Origin: UBA6176 sp032119375
GTDB lineage: Bacteria; Verrucomicrobiota; Verrucomicrobiia; Limisphaerales; UBA9464
Length of the DNA stretch: 64,000 nucleotides
Direction: 5' to 3'
Assembly: GCA_964430505.1 (NCBI GenBank)
Contig: CAYSGH010000001.1
Span: 1-64,000, forward strand
Of the stretch, positions 52,769-61,760 are shown piece after piece; the stretch's first letter is position 1; every line of letters starts with the position of its first letter. The notes under the pieces are model-generated. The model did no database searches. It was not told the origin of the DNA and saw only the letters and a list, made by a program, of their open reading frames with translations. The position numbers were made by a program, and so were the translations under genes.

Positions 52769-54139
52769 GTGAACCGAGCGACGGAGACGGCGGCGGTGTC
52801 CCCGCCCGGCGGGAGGCTCCCGGCCGGAATGGGGAACGCGTATGGGTTCGCGGTCCTGAACGCGCTGTCGTTCCAGATGGTGCTGGGCGGCCCCATGGTC
52901 TTGTACGCGAAGTCGCTGGGGGCGTCGGCGACCGTCCTTGGGTTGGTGGCGGGCTTGATGCCCATCATGACGGTGGCGCAGTTGCCGGCCGCGCGATTCA
53001 TCCCGCGCGTGGGCTACAAGCGGTTCGTGGTGGGCGGCTGGACGACGCGGGTGATGTTCATCGTGGGCATGGCGCTGGTGCCGCTGGCGGGGGCCTGGCT
53101 CAACGAGGGCTCGCGCCTGGCGTTGGTCATGGCGTTGTTGTTCGCGTTCAACCTGTCGCGCGGCATTTCGAGCTGCGCGTGGCTCCCCTGGATCACGCAC
53201 CTGGTGCCCGCCGCCATCCGCGCCCGTTTCCTCGGGATCGACCAGGCATGCGTGAACGCCGCAAGCGCCCTGGCCTTCGTCCTGGCGGCCGTGTTGCTGG
53301 GCACGCAGGCGTCCCCGGGCCGCTTCGCATGGGTCTTCGCCCTGAGCGCGGCGGCCGGCTTCGGCAGCCTCCTCTTCCTGCGGCGCATGCCGGACGCGCC
53401 CGTTCCCGCCGAGGACGACACCGGCAAGGGCCCTGTCCCGTGGGGCGCGCTGGCCGCGCACCCGCCGTTTCGCCGTCTCCTGGAACTCAACGCGGCATGG
53501 TCGCTGGCCTACGGCGGGCTCACGACCTTCATCGTGGCGTTCCTGAAGTCGGCGGCCGGCATGGGCGAGCGCACCGTGCTGCTGGTGATGTCCTTGTCCT
53601 TCGTGGGCGGCCTCGCCTCGTATGCGGTTGCGGCCGGGCGCATGGAACGACTGGGCTCCAAGCCCGTGCTGGGACTCACGATGGCCATGGGAATAATGGC
53701 CACGATGGGCTGGACCCTGGTGGCCGGCGGCGTGGCCGGTGCGGGCGTGGCATGGCCCTGCGTCCTCGCGCTCATGGTCGGGCTCTGCAACGCATTGTTC
53801 AGCGTGGCCAACAACCGGCTCGCCATGGCCATCGTCCCCGCCATGGGCCGGAACCACTTCTTCGCGCTGTTCGCCGTCGTGTGGCAGTTGACGCTCGGCG
53901 TCTCCCCCGTCCTGTGGGGGGTGATGCTGGACGCCGTGGGCGATCGCTCGGGCCCTTGGCTCGGAATCACCTGGAACCGTTACTCTGTCTTCTTCGGGCT
54001 GGCCTGCGCCGCCTTTGCCTGGGCCTTCCACCTGGCGCGACGACTGCAAGAGCCCAAGGCGGCCGGGGCCGACGCCCTCCTGCGCGAGTTGCTCGTCCAA
54101 AACCCGCAACGGTGGCTCGTGCGGATGTTTGGGAGGTGA
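52769..54139 (+). CDS. Major facilitator superfamily transporter
   Basis: A membrane protein of about 456 residues with twelve predicted helices and an MFS-like loop (ARFIPRVGYKRFVVGGWTTR) between helices 2 and 3. Start is uncertain: GTG 52769 has AAGGA at good spacing; TTG 52751 and ATG 52829 are in frame. Nothing in the sequence names the substrate. It stands as a single gene, 108 bases before the DNA methyltransferase. Confidence 0.85.
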   Translation: MNRATETAAVSPPGGRLPAGMGNAYGFAVLNALSFQMVLGGPMVLYAKSLGASATVLGLVAGLMPIMTVAQLPAARFIPRVGYKRFVVGGWTTRVMFIVGMALVPLAGAWLNEGSRLALVMALLFAFNLSRGISSCAWLPWITHLVPAAIRARFLGIDQACVNAASALAFVLAAVLLGTQASPGRFAWVFALSAAAGFGSLLFLRRMPDAPVPAEDDTGKGPVPWGALAAHPPFRRLLELNAAWSLAYGGLTTFIVAFLKSAAGMGERTVLLVMSLSFVGGLASYAVAAGRMERLGSKPVLGLTMAMGIMATMGWTLVAGGVAGAGVAWPCVLALMVGLCNALFSVANNRLAMAIVPAMGRNHFFALFAVVWQLTLGVSPVLWGVMLDAVGDRSGPWLGITWNRYSVFFGLACAAFAWAFHLARRLQEPKAAGADALLRELLVQNPQRWLVRMFGR

Positions 54140-54246
54140 AGGGCTCGCGCGGGGCGGGCGGGATACGCCCTGCCTAGGCTTCTCGCCATGGCACGGCCGC
54201 CACCAAGGCGAACGAGCCATGCGGCACGATTGACCCCGGGTGCCGG

Positions 54247-55317
54247 ATGGATGAAAAAACGGGCATGGCATGGACGGTCGTTGAGATGTGCGCGGGAGGG
54301 GGCGGGCAAATGATCGGACTGCACCGGGCTGGGTTTGAGTGCTTGGCTGCGGTGGAGTTGGATCCCCATGCCTGCGACACGCTGCGTGCCAGCGGCATTC
54401 CAAGCCGGGTGATTGAGGACGACCTCCGGGCCGTCGGTGGACGGGAGTTCTCGGGCGTGGACCTGCTGGCGGGAGGGGTGCCTTGCCCTCCCTTCTCCAA
54501 GGCTGGCAAGCAACTGGGGCGCGAGGACCAACGCGACCTGTTTCCGGAGGCTTTGAGGCTGGTGCGGGAAATCCGGCCGCGCGGCGTCATGCTCGAGAAC
54601 GTGCCCGGCTTCGCCGAGGCCAAGTTTTCGGGCTACCGAGGCGAGCTTCAGCGCGAGCTGAGCGCCATGGGTTATTCGTCGGAATGGCGGATCCTCCAAT
54701 CCTCCGACTTTGATGTTCCACAGCTCCGCCCGCGATTCGTGCTGGTGGCGCTGATGCCCGCCGACATGGACTGCTTCCAATGGCCCGAGGGCACGCGAAC
54801 ACCCAGGACCGTGGGCGAGACGTTGGCGGGCGTGATGGGTTCGCGGGGATGGCGCGGTACCGGCCAGTGGACGGAAAAGGCCAACCGCATTGCGCCCACG
54901 GTCGTGGGCGGTTCCAAGTTGCATGGCGGCCCGGACCTCGGCCCCACACGGGCCAAGCGCCAGTGGCGGGAGTTGCACGTGGACGGGATGGGCATCGCCA
55001 ACGCGCCTCCCGAGGCGATGGCGCCCCCAGATCTGATGCCCCGGTTGACTGTTGGGATGGTGGCGCTCCTGCAAAGCTTCCCAGAGGACTGGCGTTTCTC
55101 GGGAGGCAAGACAGCCCAGTACCGTCAGGTCGGCAATGCGTTTCCCCCGAAGGTTGCCTGTGCGGTCGCCTCGTCCATCCGCCGCGCATGGAGCGGAGGC
55201 GCATGGTCCCCGGAGTTTGGGTACTTCCAGTTCGAGTCACGGCTTTGCGATGCGCCCCGGAACCTGATCGAGGGCAAGGCATCGAGACGACGTCCCACGC
55301 AACGTGCGCTTCCATGA
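54247..55317 (+). CDS. DNA (cytosine-5) methyltransferase of NgoMIV-like system
   Basis: A 356-residue m5C methyltransferase. Motif I CAGGGGQMIGLHRAGF binds SAM; the catalytic cysteine is Cys80 in VPCPPFSKAGKQLG; ENVPGF is motif VI; QLRPRF is motif VIII; VGNAFPPKVA is motif X. It should methylate the sequence cut by the next gene, predicted GCCGGC, and protect host DNA. Its stop overlaps the nuclease ATG (ATGA). An alternative start lies at Met7. Confidence 0.94.
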   Translation: MDEKTGMAWTVVEMCAGGGGQMIGLHRAGFECLAAVELDPHACDTLRASGIPSRVIEDDLRAVGGREFSGVDLLAGGVPCPPFSKAGKQLGREDQRDLFPEALRLVREIRPRGVMLENVPGFAEAKFSGYRGELQRELSAMGYSSEWRILQSSDFDVPQLRPRFVLVALMPADMDCFQWPEGTRTPRTVGETLAGVMGSRGWRGTGQWTEKANRIAPTVVGGSKLHGGPDLGPTRAKRQWRELHVDGMGIANAPPEAMAPPDLMPRLTVGMVALLQSFPEDWRFSGGKTAQYRQVGNAFPPKVACAVASSIRRAWSGGAWSPEFGYFQFESRLCDAPRNLIEGKASRRRPTQRALP

Positions 55318-56171
55318 AACGATCCCTCCTCCAGGTCCAACGACAGGCTTTCCACGCCGACCTGGTTGCCGAGACCTTGGTCATCGATGAAAACGGCAAT
55401 GCGTCGATATCCGACACGTCCCAGGCACTGAGCCGGAAACTGGGCCTCGGCTTGGCGAGGCGGCTCGGGGCCAAAGCCTCGGGCAAGCTCAAGGGGCAAA
55501 CAGCCGGGAAGAACTTCGAGGCTGCCGTTGCGAGCTTTTTGCGAAGGACCTTCCCCAAGCTGGACGCACTCAGGCCGGGACGATGGGAGATCCAGGAACT
55601 GGGTCAGGCCGGGCATGAGGGCATCACGGGCACCGAGCAGTTCCAGCATCTGTTGGCGATTCGTGAGGCCTGCGAGCGGGATCCGGAGCTCCAGGTGACC
55701 TTGGGTTCCGATTACCTCATCATGCCGGACATCCTCGTCGTCCGTCGTCCCGAGCCTGATGAGGTGATCAATCGCCATGGCTGGATGGTGGACCCCACGA
55801 TTGCACGGAGGACCCCCATTCGGTCGTTGAACAGTGAACTCCCGATTGCCCACGCGAGCGTCTCGTGCAAGTGGACGATCCGAAGCGACCGGGCCCAAAA
55901 CTCCCGTTCGGAGGCCCTGAACCTGATTCGCAACCGCAAGGGGCGTCTGCCGCATATCGCCGTCGTCACCGCCGAGCCTACTCCCTCGCGGATTTCATCC
56001 CTTGCCCTTGGGACCGGCGACATTGACTGCGTCTATCACTTCGCTCTGCCCGAGCTTGAGGAGGAGGTGCAGGCCGCCGGGGATGAAACCGGGATGGACC
56101 TCCTGAAGATGATGGTCGAGGGGCGTCGCCTTCGTGACATTGCCGACCTGCCGTTGGACCTCGCCGTGTAA
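55314..56171 (+). CDS. NgoMIV-type restriction endonuclease
   Basis: A 285-residue type II restriction enzyme, close in length to NgoMIV (286). Catalytic residues known for NgoMIV are found one position earlier: Glu69, Asp139 in MPDILVV, Ser184 and Lys186 in SVSCKWTIRSDRAQ, Glu200. The segment KWTIRSDRAQNSRSE and the C-terminal TAEPTPSRISSLALGTG are characteristic. It should cut GCCGGC as a tetramer. The pair stands alone between a transporter and a cupin gene, as expected for a horizontally acquired system. Confidence 0.92.
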   Translation: MKRSLLQVQRQAFHADLVAETLVIDENGNASISDTSQALSRKLGLGLARRLGAKASGKLKGQTAGKNFEAAVASFLRRTFPKLDALRPGRWEIQELGQAGHEGITGTEQFQHLLAIREACERDPELQVTLGSDYLIMPDILVVRRPEPDEVINRHGWMVDPTIARRTPIRSLNSELPIAHASVSCKWTIRSDRAQNSRSEALNLIRNRKGRLPHIAVVTAEPTPSRISSLALGTGDIDCVYHFALPELEEEVQAAGDETGMDLLKMMVEGRRLRDIADLPLDLAV

Positions 56172-56248
56172 GCCGCGCCCCGGAGAACAAGCTTCCCGAA
56201 CGGCGAGCCGTGGGTAGCATTTCGCGCGAACTACGCACACGAGAGCAC

Positions 56249-57517
56249 ATGAACACCGTCACTGCCCTGAAGACCGTCAAGGGATCCACGAAGAGCAAGG
56301 TTGAGGCCGAGTTGTCGCGCACGGGCGGCCTGCTGCGGCTGGCCCCGGCCTGGGTGCCGCGCTCGTTCCTCCAGCCCGGCCTGCGCCTGAAGCTGCATCC
56401 GGACGACACCTACGCCTTCGGCGCGAACCGCGGCGGCATCGACGAGCGCTGGTTCGCCTCCACCACCGAGGCCGCCAACGAGGGACGCGTGCCGGACGAG
56501 GGCCTCTCCTACGTCGTGGTGGGCAAGGAACGCTTCACGCTGCGCAAGGCGGTCGAGGACGTCGGGGCCGGGCTCGTGGGCAAGGACATCTGGCGCCAGT
56601 ACGGCCGCTGGCCCGTGTACTCCAAGTTCTTCGACAACATGGGCCCCATCCCGCACCACATGCACCAGAGCGCCAAGCAGGCCAAGCTCGTGGGCCAGGA
56701 GGGCAAGCCGGAGTCCTACTACTTCCCGCCCCAGCACAACAACGTGGGCAACAACTTCCCCTACACCTTCATGGGCCTCGAGCCCGGGACCACCAAGGCC
56801 CAGGTCCGCAAGTGCCTCGAGGACTGGAACAAGGGCGACAACGGCATCCTCGACCTCTCCCGCGCCTATCGCCTCAAGCCCGGCACCGGCTGGCTCATCG
56901 ACCCCTGCGTCCTCCACGCCCCCGGCTCCCTCTGCACCTACGAGCCCCAATGGGGCAGCGACGTGTTCGGCATGTACCAAAGCATGGTCGAGGGCCGCTA
57001 CGTCCCCTGGAGCCTCCTCGTCAAGGACATGCCCAAGTCCAAGCACAAGGACCTCGACTTCATCGTGGACCAGCTCGACTGGGACAAGAACACGGACCCC
57101 AACTTCAAGGACAACCACTACCTCGAGCCCGTGCCCGTGGCCGACACCCGGGCCGGTGGCTACGTGGACCGCTGGATCGTGTACGGCAAGATCGACGGCG
57201 AGCAGTTGTTCACCGCCAAGGAGCTCACCGTCGAGCCCGGCCGCTCCTGCACGATCCGCGACACCGGCGCCTACGGCCTCATCTGCGTCCAGGGCACCGG
57301 CAAGATCAACGGCCAGCCCCTCAACAGCCCCAAACTCATCCGCTTCCACGAGCTCACCGAGGACGAGTACTTCTGCACCGAGGACGGCGCCAAGGCCGGC
57401 GTCACCTTCGAGAACACCAGCGCCACCGAGCCCCTCGTTACCCTCCGCTACTTCGGGCCCGAGGTGAACCCCGACGCCCCCGCCATGGGCGCCTACCGCA
57501 AGAACACGTTCAACTGA
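56249..57517 (+). CDS. Cupin / phosphomannose-isomerase-like protein
   Basis: A 422-residue protein. It resembles type I phosphomannose isomerase-like cupins, with metal-type histidines in GPIPHHMHQSAKQAKL and in GWLIDPCVLHAPGSLCTYE, and a C-terminal cupin (CTIRDTGAYGLICVQGTGKI). True PMI motifs are only partly kept, so the substrate is uncertain; a carbohydrate isomerase is plausible. The ATG at 56249 was chosen because an in-frame upstream extension lacks similarity. The ABC exporter genes follow 20 bases after its stop, perhaps in one transcript. Confidence 0.68.
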   Translation: MNTVTALKTVKGSTKSKVEAELSRTGGLLRLAPAWVPRSFLQPGLRLKLHPDDTYAFGANRGGIDERWFASTTEAANEGRVPDEGLSYVVVGKERFTLRKAVEDVGAGLVGKDIWRQYGRWPVYSKFFDNMGPIPHHMHQSAKQAKLVGQEGKPESYYFPPQHNNVGNNFPYTFMGLEPGTTKAQVRKCLEDWNKGDNGILDLSRAYRLKPGTGWLIDPCVLHAPGSLCTYEPQWGSDVFGMYQSMVEGRYVPWSLLVKDMPKSKHKDLDFIVDQLDWDKNTDPNFKDNHYLEPVPVADTRAGGYVDRWIVYGKIDGEQLFTAKELTVEPGRSCTIRDTGAYGLICVQGTGKINGQPLNSPKLIRFHELTEDEYFCTEDGAKAGVTFENTSATEPLVTLRYFGPEVNPDAPAMGAYRKNTFN

Positions 57518-57537
57518 CGGCACGCGCCCGGAACCCC

Positions 57538-58281
57538 ATGGACGCTCCCCACGACCGTCCCCACGCACCGGGCCCACCGTCCGTCCCGGGTGACGCGGCG
57601 CCCCTCCTCGAGTTGCGCCGCGTCACCAAGTCCTACCAGCCCGAGGGCGACGCCCCGCCCCTGGCCGTCCTCCGCGACGCTTCCCTCCTCGTCCGCAAGG
57701 GCGAGGCCGTCGCCATCATCGGCCCCTCCGGCTCCGGCAAGAGCACGCTGCTCAACGTCGCGGGAACCCTCGACCGGCCCGACGCCGGCGAGGTGTGGCT
57801 CGACGGCCAAAACCTCGCCGGCCTCGACGACGACGCCCTCGCCGCCGTCCGCCGCGACCGCCTCGGCTTCGTCTTCCAGTCCCATCACCTCCTCCCGCAT
57901 TGCACCGTGCTGGAGAACGTCCTCGTGCCCGTCCTCGCTGGCCATCCCGCCGCCCCCGCCGCCGCCATCGAACGCGCCCGCGCGCTGCTCGAACGCGTCG
58001 GGCTCTCGGGCCGCATCGATCACTTGCCCGGCCGCCTCTCCGGCGGCGAGCGCCAGCGCGTCGCCCTCGTCCGCGCCCTCGTGCCCTCCCCTGCCCTGCT
58101 GCTTGCCGACGAGCCCACCGGCGCCCTCGACGCCGCGTCGGCCCGCGAGGTGGGGCGGCTGCTGCGCGAGGTGAACCAGCGCGACGGCGTCACGCTCCTC
58201 GTCGTCACCCATTCCCGCGAGCTCGCCGCCAGCCTCGGGCGCATCCTCGAAATGCGCGACGGCCAGCTCGTCCCGGCCTGA
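57538..58281 (+). CDS. ABC transporter ATP-binding protein (LolD/MacB type)
   Basis: A 247-residue ATPase of the LolD/FtsE/MacB class. Walker A is GPSGSGKSTLL, the signature LSGGERQRVALVRAL, Walker B LLLADEPTGALD and the H loop VTHSREL. It energises the neighbouring FtsX-like permease, whose start lies seven bases downstream. These transporters move lipoproteins, peptides or drugs across or from the inner membrane; a precise cargo cannot be given. Confidence 0.95.
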   Translation: MDAPHDRPHAPGPPSVPGDAAPLLELRRVTKSYQPEGDAPPLAVLRDASLLVRKGEAVAIIGPSGSGKSTLLNVAGTLDRPDAGEVWLDGQNLAGLDDDALAAVRRDRLGFVFQSHHLLPHCTVLENVLVPVLAGHPAAPAAAIERARALLERVGLSGRIDHLPGRLSGGERQRVALVRALVPSPALLLADEPTGALDAASAREVGRLLREVNQRDGVTLLVVTHSRELAASLGRILEMRDGQLVPA

Positions 58282-58288
58282 CCCGCCG

Positions 58289-61200
58289 ATGAACCCGATC
58301 CGCCTCGTCCTGCGCGGCCTCGCCTTCCACGCGCGGTCCCACCTCGGCATCGTCGCCGGTTCCGCCGTCGCCACCGCCGTCCTCGTCGGGGCCATGGTCG
58401 TGGGCGACTCGCTCAAGGCCGAGCTGCGCCGCCGCGCCCTGTTGCGCCTGGGTCCGGTCGTGGCCGCCCATGACGGGAGGGACCGCTTCCTCGCCACGTC
58501 GGGAACGAACGTCGGCGCTGCCCGGCCGGGCTGGGCCGCCGTGGTACGCCTGCCCAGCATGGTCGCGCGCCAAGATGGTTCCGCACGCGCCAACCGCGTC
58601 CAGGTGCTGGGCATCGACGACGCGTTCCTCGACCTCGGAGGCCCTGCCCGGTCCGGGTTGCCCACCGACGATGGCGTGTGGCTCAACGCCGCCCTCGCCG
58701 CCCGGCTCGGGGCCAAGGAGGGCGACGCCCTCGTCGTGCGCCTCCACAAGCCCGGCGCGTTGTCCATGGACGCCATCGTGTCCCCCCGCGACGACGCCAG
58801 CGTGGCACTCCGTGCGCGCGTCGAACGCATCCTGACGGACGCGGACGGCGGAGCCTTCGACTTGTCCGTGGGCCATGGCGAAACCCTCAACGCCTTCGTC
58901 CGACGCGACCTGTTGCAGCGCGTCTCGGGGCTGGGCGACCGCGCCAACGTCCTCCTTCATGCGTCGGATCCAGGCAGGGTCGGCACCGTGACCGACGACG
59001 CACAGGCGGCCGCCGAGGCCGCCGCGCGGCGGGTCCAATCCGAGGCCACGCTGGACGACATGGAGCTGACGGTGCGCGTCGTGCGGCCACCCTTGAACCA
59101 GACGGGAGGCGAGCCCGCGCCCGTGGCGGTGGAGCTGGCGACGCGGCGCATCTTCCTGGAGGAACCCGTGGCCCGCGCGGCCCTCGCAACGCGGCCGACC
59201 GGCATCGAGCCGCAGCCCGTGGCCACCTACCTTGTCAACACGCTGCGCTCCGGCGACCGCATGGCCCCCTACTCCATGGTCGCCGCGACCCGTGCCCCCG
59301 AGGCGCCCGCAGACCTGCGCGAGGACGAGGTCGTCGTGAACGATTGGCTGGCCAAGGATCTCGGCATCGCCGCGGGCGCAACGCTCGCGATGAGCTACTA
59401 CGAGGCCGACAGCGCCGCACGCCTCGTGGAGCGCACCAACGTGTTCCGCGTGCGGTCGGTCGTGCCGATGCGCGGGGCCTGGGCGGACCGCACGCTGATG
59501 CCGGAGTTCCCGGGGCTTTCCAAGGCCGAGAGCACGCACGACTGGGACGCCGGGTTCGACCTCGTTCACAAGATCCGCGACCAGGACGAGGCCTATTGGA
59601 AGGAATGGCGCGGCACGCCCAAGGCATGGATCCACCCGGCGACGGGCTCACGGATGTGGTCGAACCGGTTCGGATCGTGGACGGCGGTGCGTTGGAGGGT
59701 GCCGGAGGGGCAGGACGCCGACGCCTTGGCCGCCACCGTCGCTCGGTCCATCCGCGAGGGTCTCCAGCCCGCGGAGGTGGGACTCGCGATGCGGCCGGTG
59801 CGAAGCGAGGCGTTGAACGGCGCGGCCACGGGCACGGCGCAGATGTTCGTGGGATTGTTCATTGGGTTCAGCCTGTTCCTCATCGTGTCGGCGCTCCTGC
59901 TGACGTCGTTGCTGTTCCGCTTTGGGATCGAGCAACGGGCGGGCGAGGTGGGCATCCTGCTGGCGCTGGGATGGAAGCCCGCGAAGGTGCGCCGACTGTT
60001 CCTGGGCGAGGGCGCGTTGCTGGCGTGCGTGGCGATGGTGCCCGGCGTGGCGCTGGGCCTGGGCTACGCGCGGGGCATCCTGTGGGGCCTCAACCACGCG
60101 TGGAGCGACGCCATCGCCGGCCTGGGTGTCGGGTTCGAGCCCGGCATCGGGGCGGTGGCGGGCGGGGCCGGCGCCGGGGCGCTTGTGGGATTGATGGCGT
60201 TGGCGTGGACGTTGCGCGGCCTGGCCCGGCGCCCGGCGCGGGAGTTGTTGAACGAGGGCGCAGGCGGGGCCGCCACCTCACCCATGCCTGGAACCACCCG
60301 GACCCTGCGCGTGCCATGGACGGCCCTGCTGTTCGCGTCGGGCGTCGGGATGATCGTGCTCGGATGGCGGGCCGATGAGGCGGGGCGACCGGGCCTGTTC
60401 TTTGGCGCGGGGGCCCTCGTGATGGCGAGCACCCTCGCGGCCCTGCGGGGCGCATGGGGCAAGCCCCGTCGGCGGGTCGAGGGACTGTCGCTGGGCGGGT
60501 TGGCATGGCGGTCGCCGGGCCGGCGTCCGGGGCGTTCGCTGGCCACGGTCACGTTGCTGGCGTCGGCGACGTTCCTGATCGTGGCGTTGGCGGCATTTCG
60601 ACTGGAGGCTCGACGCGAGGCCGGGCGGCGGCCGGGCGGCACGGGCGGGTTCACGCATTGGGTGGAGACGGCGTTGCCGGTGGCCCACGACGTCCGGACC
60701 GAGCAGGGACGCGATGCGGCGGGGCTGGCGGCGGCGGATGTCGAGGGCGTGGAGATGGTGCCCGTGCGGGTGCGCGACGGCGACGACGCGAGCTGCCTGA
60801 ACCTGAGCAAGGCGGCGCGGCCGCGGTTGCTGGGGGTGGACGCGGCCGTGTTGGCGGCGCGGGGCTCGTTTACGTTCGCCGCGTGGGCGAAGGGCGTGGA
60901 CCCGAAGTCCGGCTGGCGTTGCCTGGAAGCGTCGGGTTCCGACGACGCGATCCCCGTGGTGGGCGACATGGCGTCGATCCAGTACGCGTTGCAACGGCGC
61001 GTGGGGGACGTCCTGGAACTGGAGGACGGGCAAGGGAAGCCCATGCGGGTGCGGTTGGTGGGCGCGGTGCGCAACAGCACGTTGCAGGGAAGCCTGGTGA
61101 TGTCGGAGGAGGCGTTCCGGCGGAGGTTTCCCGGGGAGTCGGGCTGGAGGATGTTCTGGCTGGAGGCTCCGGCGGCGCGGCAAGAGGCCGTGGGCAAGGG

Positions 61201-61666
61201 GTGGTCGCAGGCGTTGCGGGACCAAGGGTGCGAGGTGACGTCCACCGTGGCCCGGCTGGATCGGTTCAACGCGGTGCAGAACACGTACCTCGGGACGTTC
61301 CAGGTGCTGGGCGGACTAGGGTTGCTGCTGGGCAGCGCAGGGTTGGGGATCGTGGTGCTGCGCAACGTGCACGAGCGTCGGGGCGAGCTGGCGATCCTGC
61401 GGGCGATGGGCTTCGCGACACGACGCGTGCGCCGTCTGGTGTTGTGGGAACACGTGGCCCTCGTGTTGAACGGCCTGGGCCTTGGGATGGCGTCGGCGTG
61501 GATTGCCGTGGCGCCGGTGACGCTGGGGCCGGGCGGGTCGGGATTGCCCTGGGCGACGCTGGGGCCGGTGCTGGGGCTGGTGTTGGCCAACGGCCTTGCG
61601 TGGACGTGGCTGGCGACGCGGTGGGCTTGCCGAGGCGGCCTGTTGCAGGCGCTGCGCGGCGAGTAG
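58289..61666 (+). CDS. FtsX-like ABC transporter permease, very long
   Basis: A 1125-residue permease, about twice the length of LolC/LolE or MacB. It has an N-terminal membrane anchor (LGIVAGSAVATAVLVGAMVV), a large periplasmic region (residues 50-520), an FtsX core (FVGLFIGFSLFLIVSALLLT), a second periplasmic region, and a second FtsX core near the C-terminus (QVLGGLGLLLGSAGLGIVVL). Two FtsX units in one chain are found in the long DUF214-type permeases. It works with the ATPase gene seven bases upstream. Cargo unknown. Confidence 0.92.
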   Translation: MNPIRLVLRGLAFHARSHLGIVAGSAVATAVLVGAMVVGDSLKAELRRRALLRLGPVVAAHDGRDRFLATSGTNVGAARPGWAAVVRLPSMVARQDGSARANRVQVLGIDDAFLDLGGPARSGLPTDDGVWLNAALAARLGAKEGDALVVRLHKPGALSMDAIVSPRDDASVALRARVERILTDADGGAFDLSVGHGETLNAFVRRDLLQRVSGLGDRANVLLHASDPGRVGTVTDDAQAAAEAAARRVQSEATLDDMELTVRVVRPPLNQTGGEPAPVAVELATRRIFLEEPVARAALATRPTGIEPQPVATYLVNTLRSGDRMAPYSMVAATRAPEAPADLREDEVVVNDWLAKDLGIAAGATLAMSYYEADSAARLVERTNVFRVRSVVPMRGAWADRTLMPEFPGLSKAESTHDWDAGFDLVHKIRDQDEAYWKEWRGTPKAWIHPATGSRMWSNRFGSWTAVRWRVPEGQDADALAATVARSIREGLQPAEVGLAMRPVRSEALNGAATGTAQMFVGLFIGFSLFLIVSALLLTSLLFRFGIEQRAGEVGILLALGWKPAKVRRLFLGEGALLACVAMVPGVALGLGYARGILWGLNHAWSDAIAGLGVGFEPGIGAVAGGAGAGALVGLMALAWTLRGLARRPARELLNEGAGGAATSPMPGTTRTLRVPWTALLFASGVGMIVLGWRADEAGRPGLFFGAGALVMASTLAALRGAWGKPRRRVEGLSLGGLAWRSPGRRPGRSLATVTLLASATFLIVALAAFRLEARREAGRRPGGTGGFTHWVETALPVAHDVRTEQGRDAAGLAAADVEGVEMVPVRVRDGDDASCLNLSKAARPRLLGVDAAVLAARGSFTFAAWAKGVDPKSGWRCLEASGSDDAIPVVGDMASIQYALQRRVGDVLELEDGQGKPMRVRLVGAVRNSTLQGSLVMSEEAFRRRFPGESGWRMFWLEAPAARQEAVGKGWSQALRDQGCEVTSTVARLDRFNAVQNTYLGTFQVLGGLGLLLGSAGLGIVVLRNVHERRGELAILRAMGFATRRVRRLVLWEHVALVLNGLGLGMASAWIAVAPVTLGPGGSGLPWATLGPVLGLVLANGLAWTWLATRWACRGGLLQALRGE

Positions 61667-61760
61667 CACCGGCCGTCGATCCGCACGAGGGGTACGGCGG
61701 CGGCCCGGCTGGCTCCGCGGCCGTGGACACCGAAAGGTCGTGTTTTTGGGGCTGGTCCGG

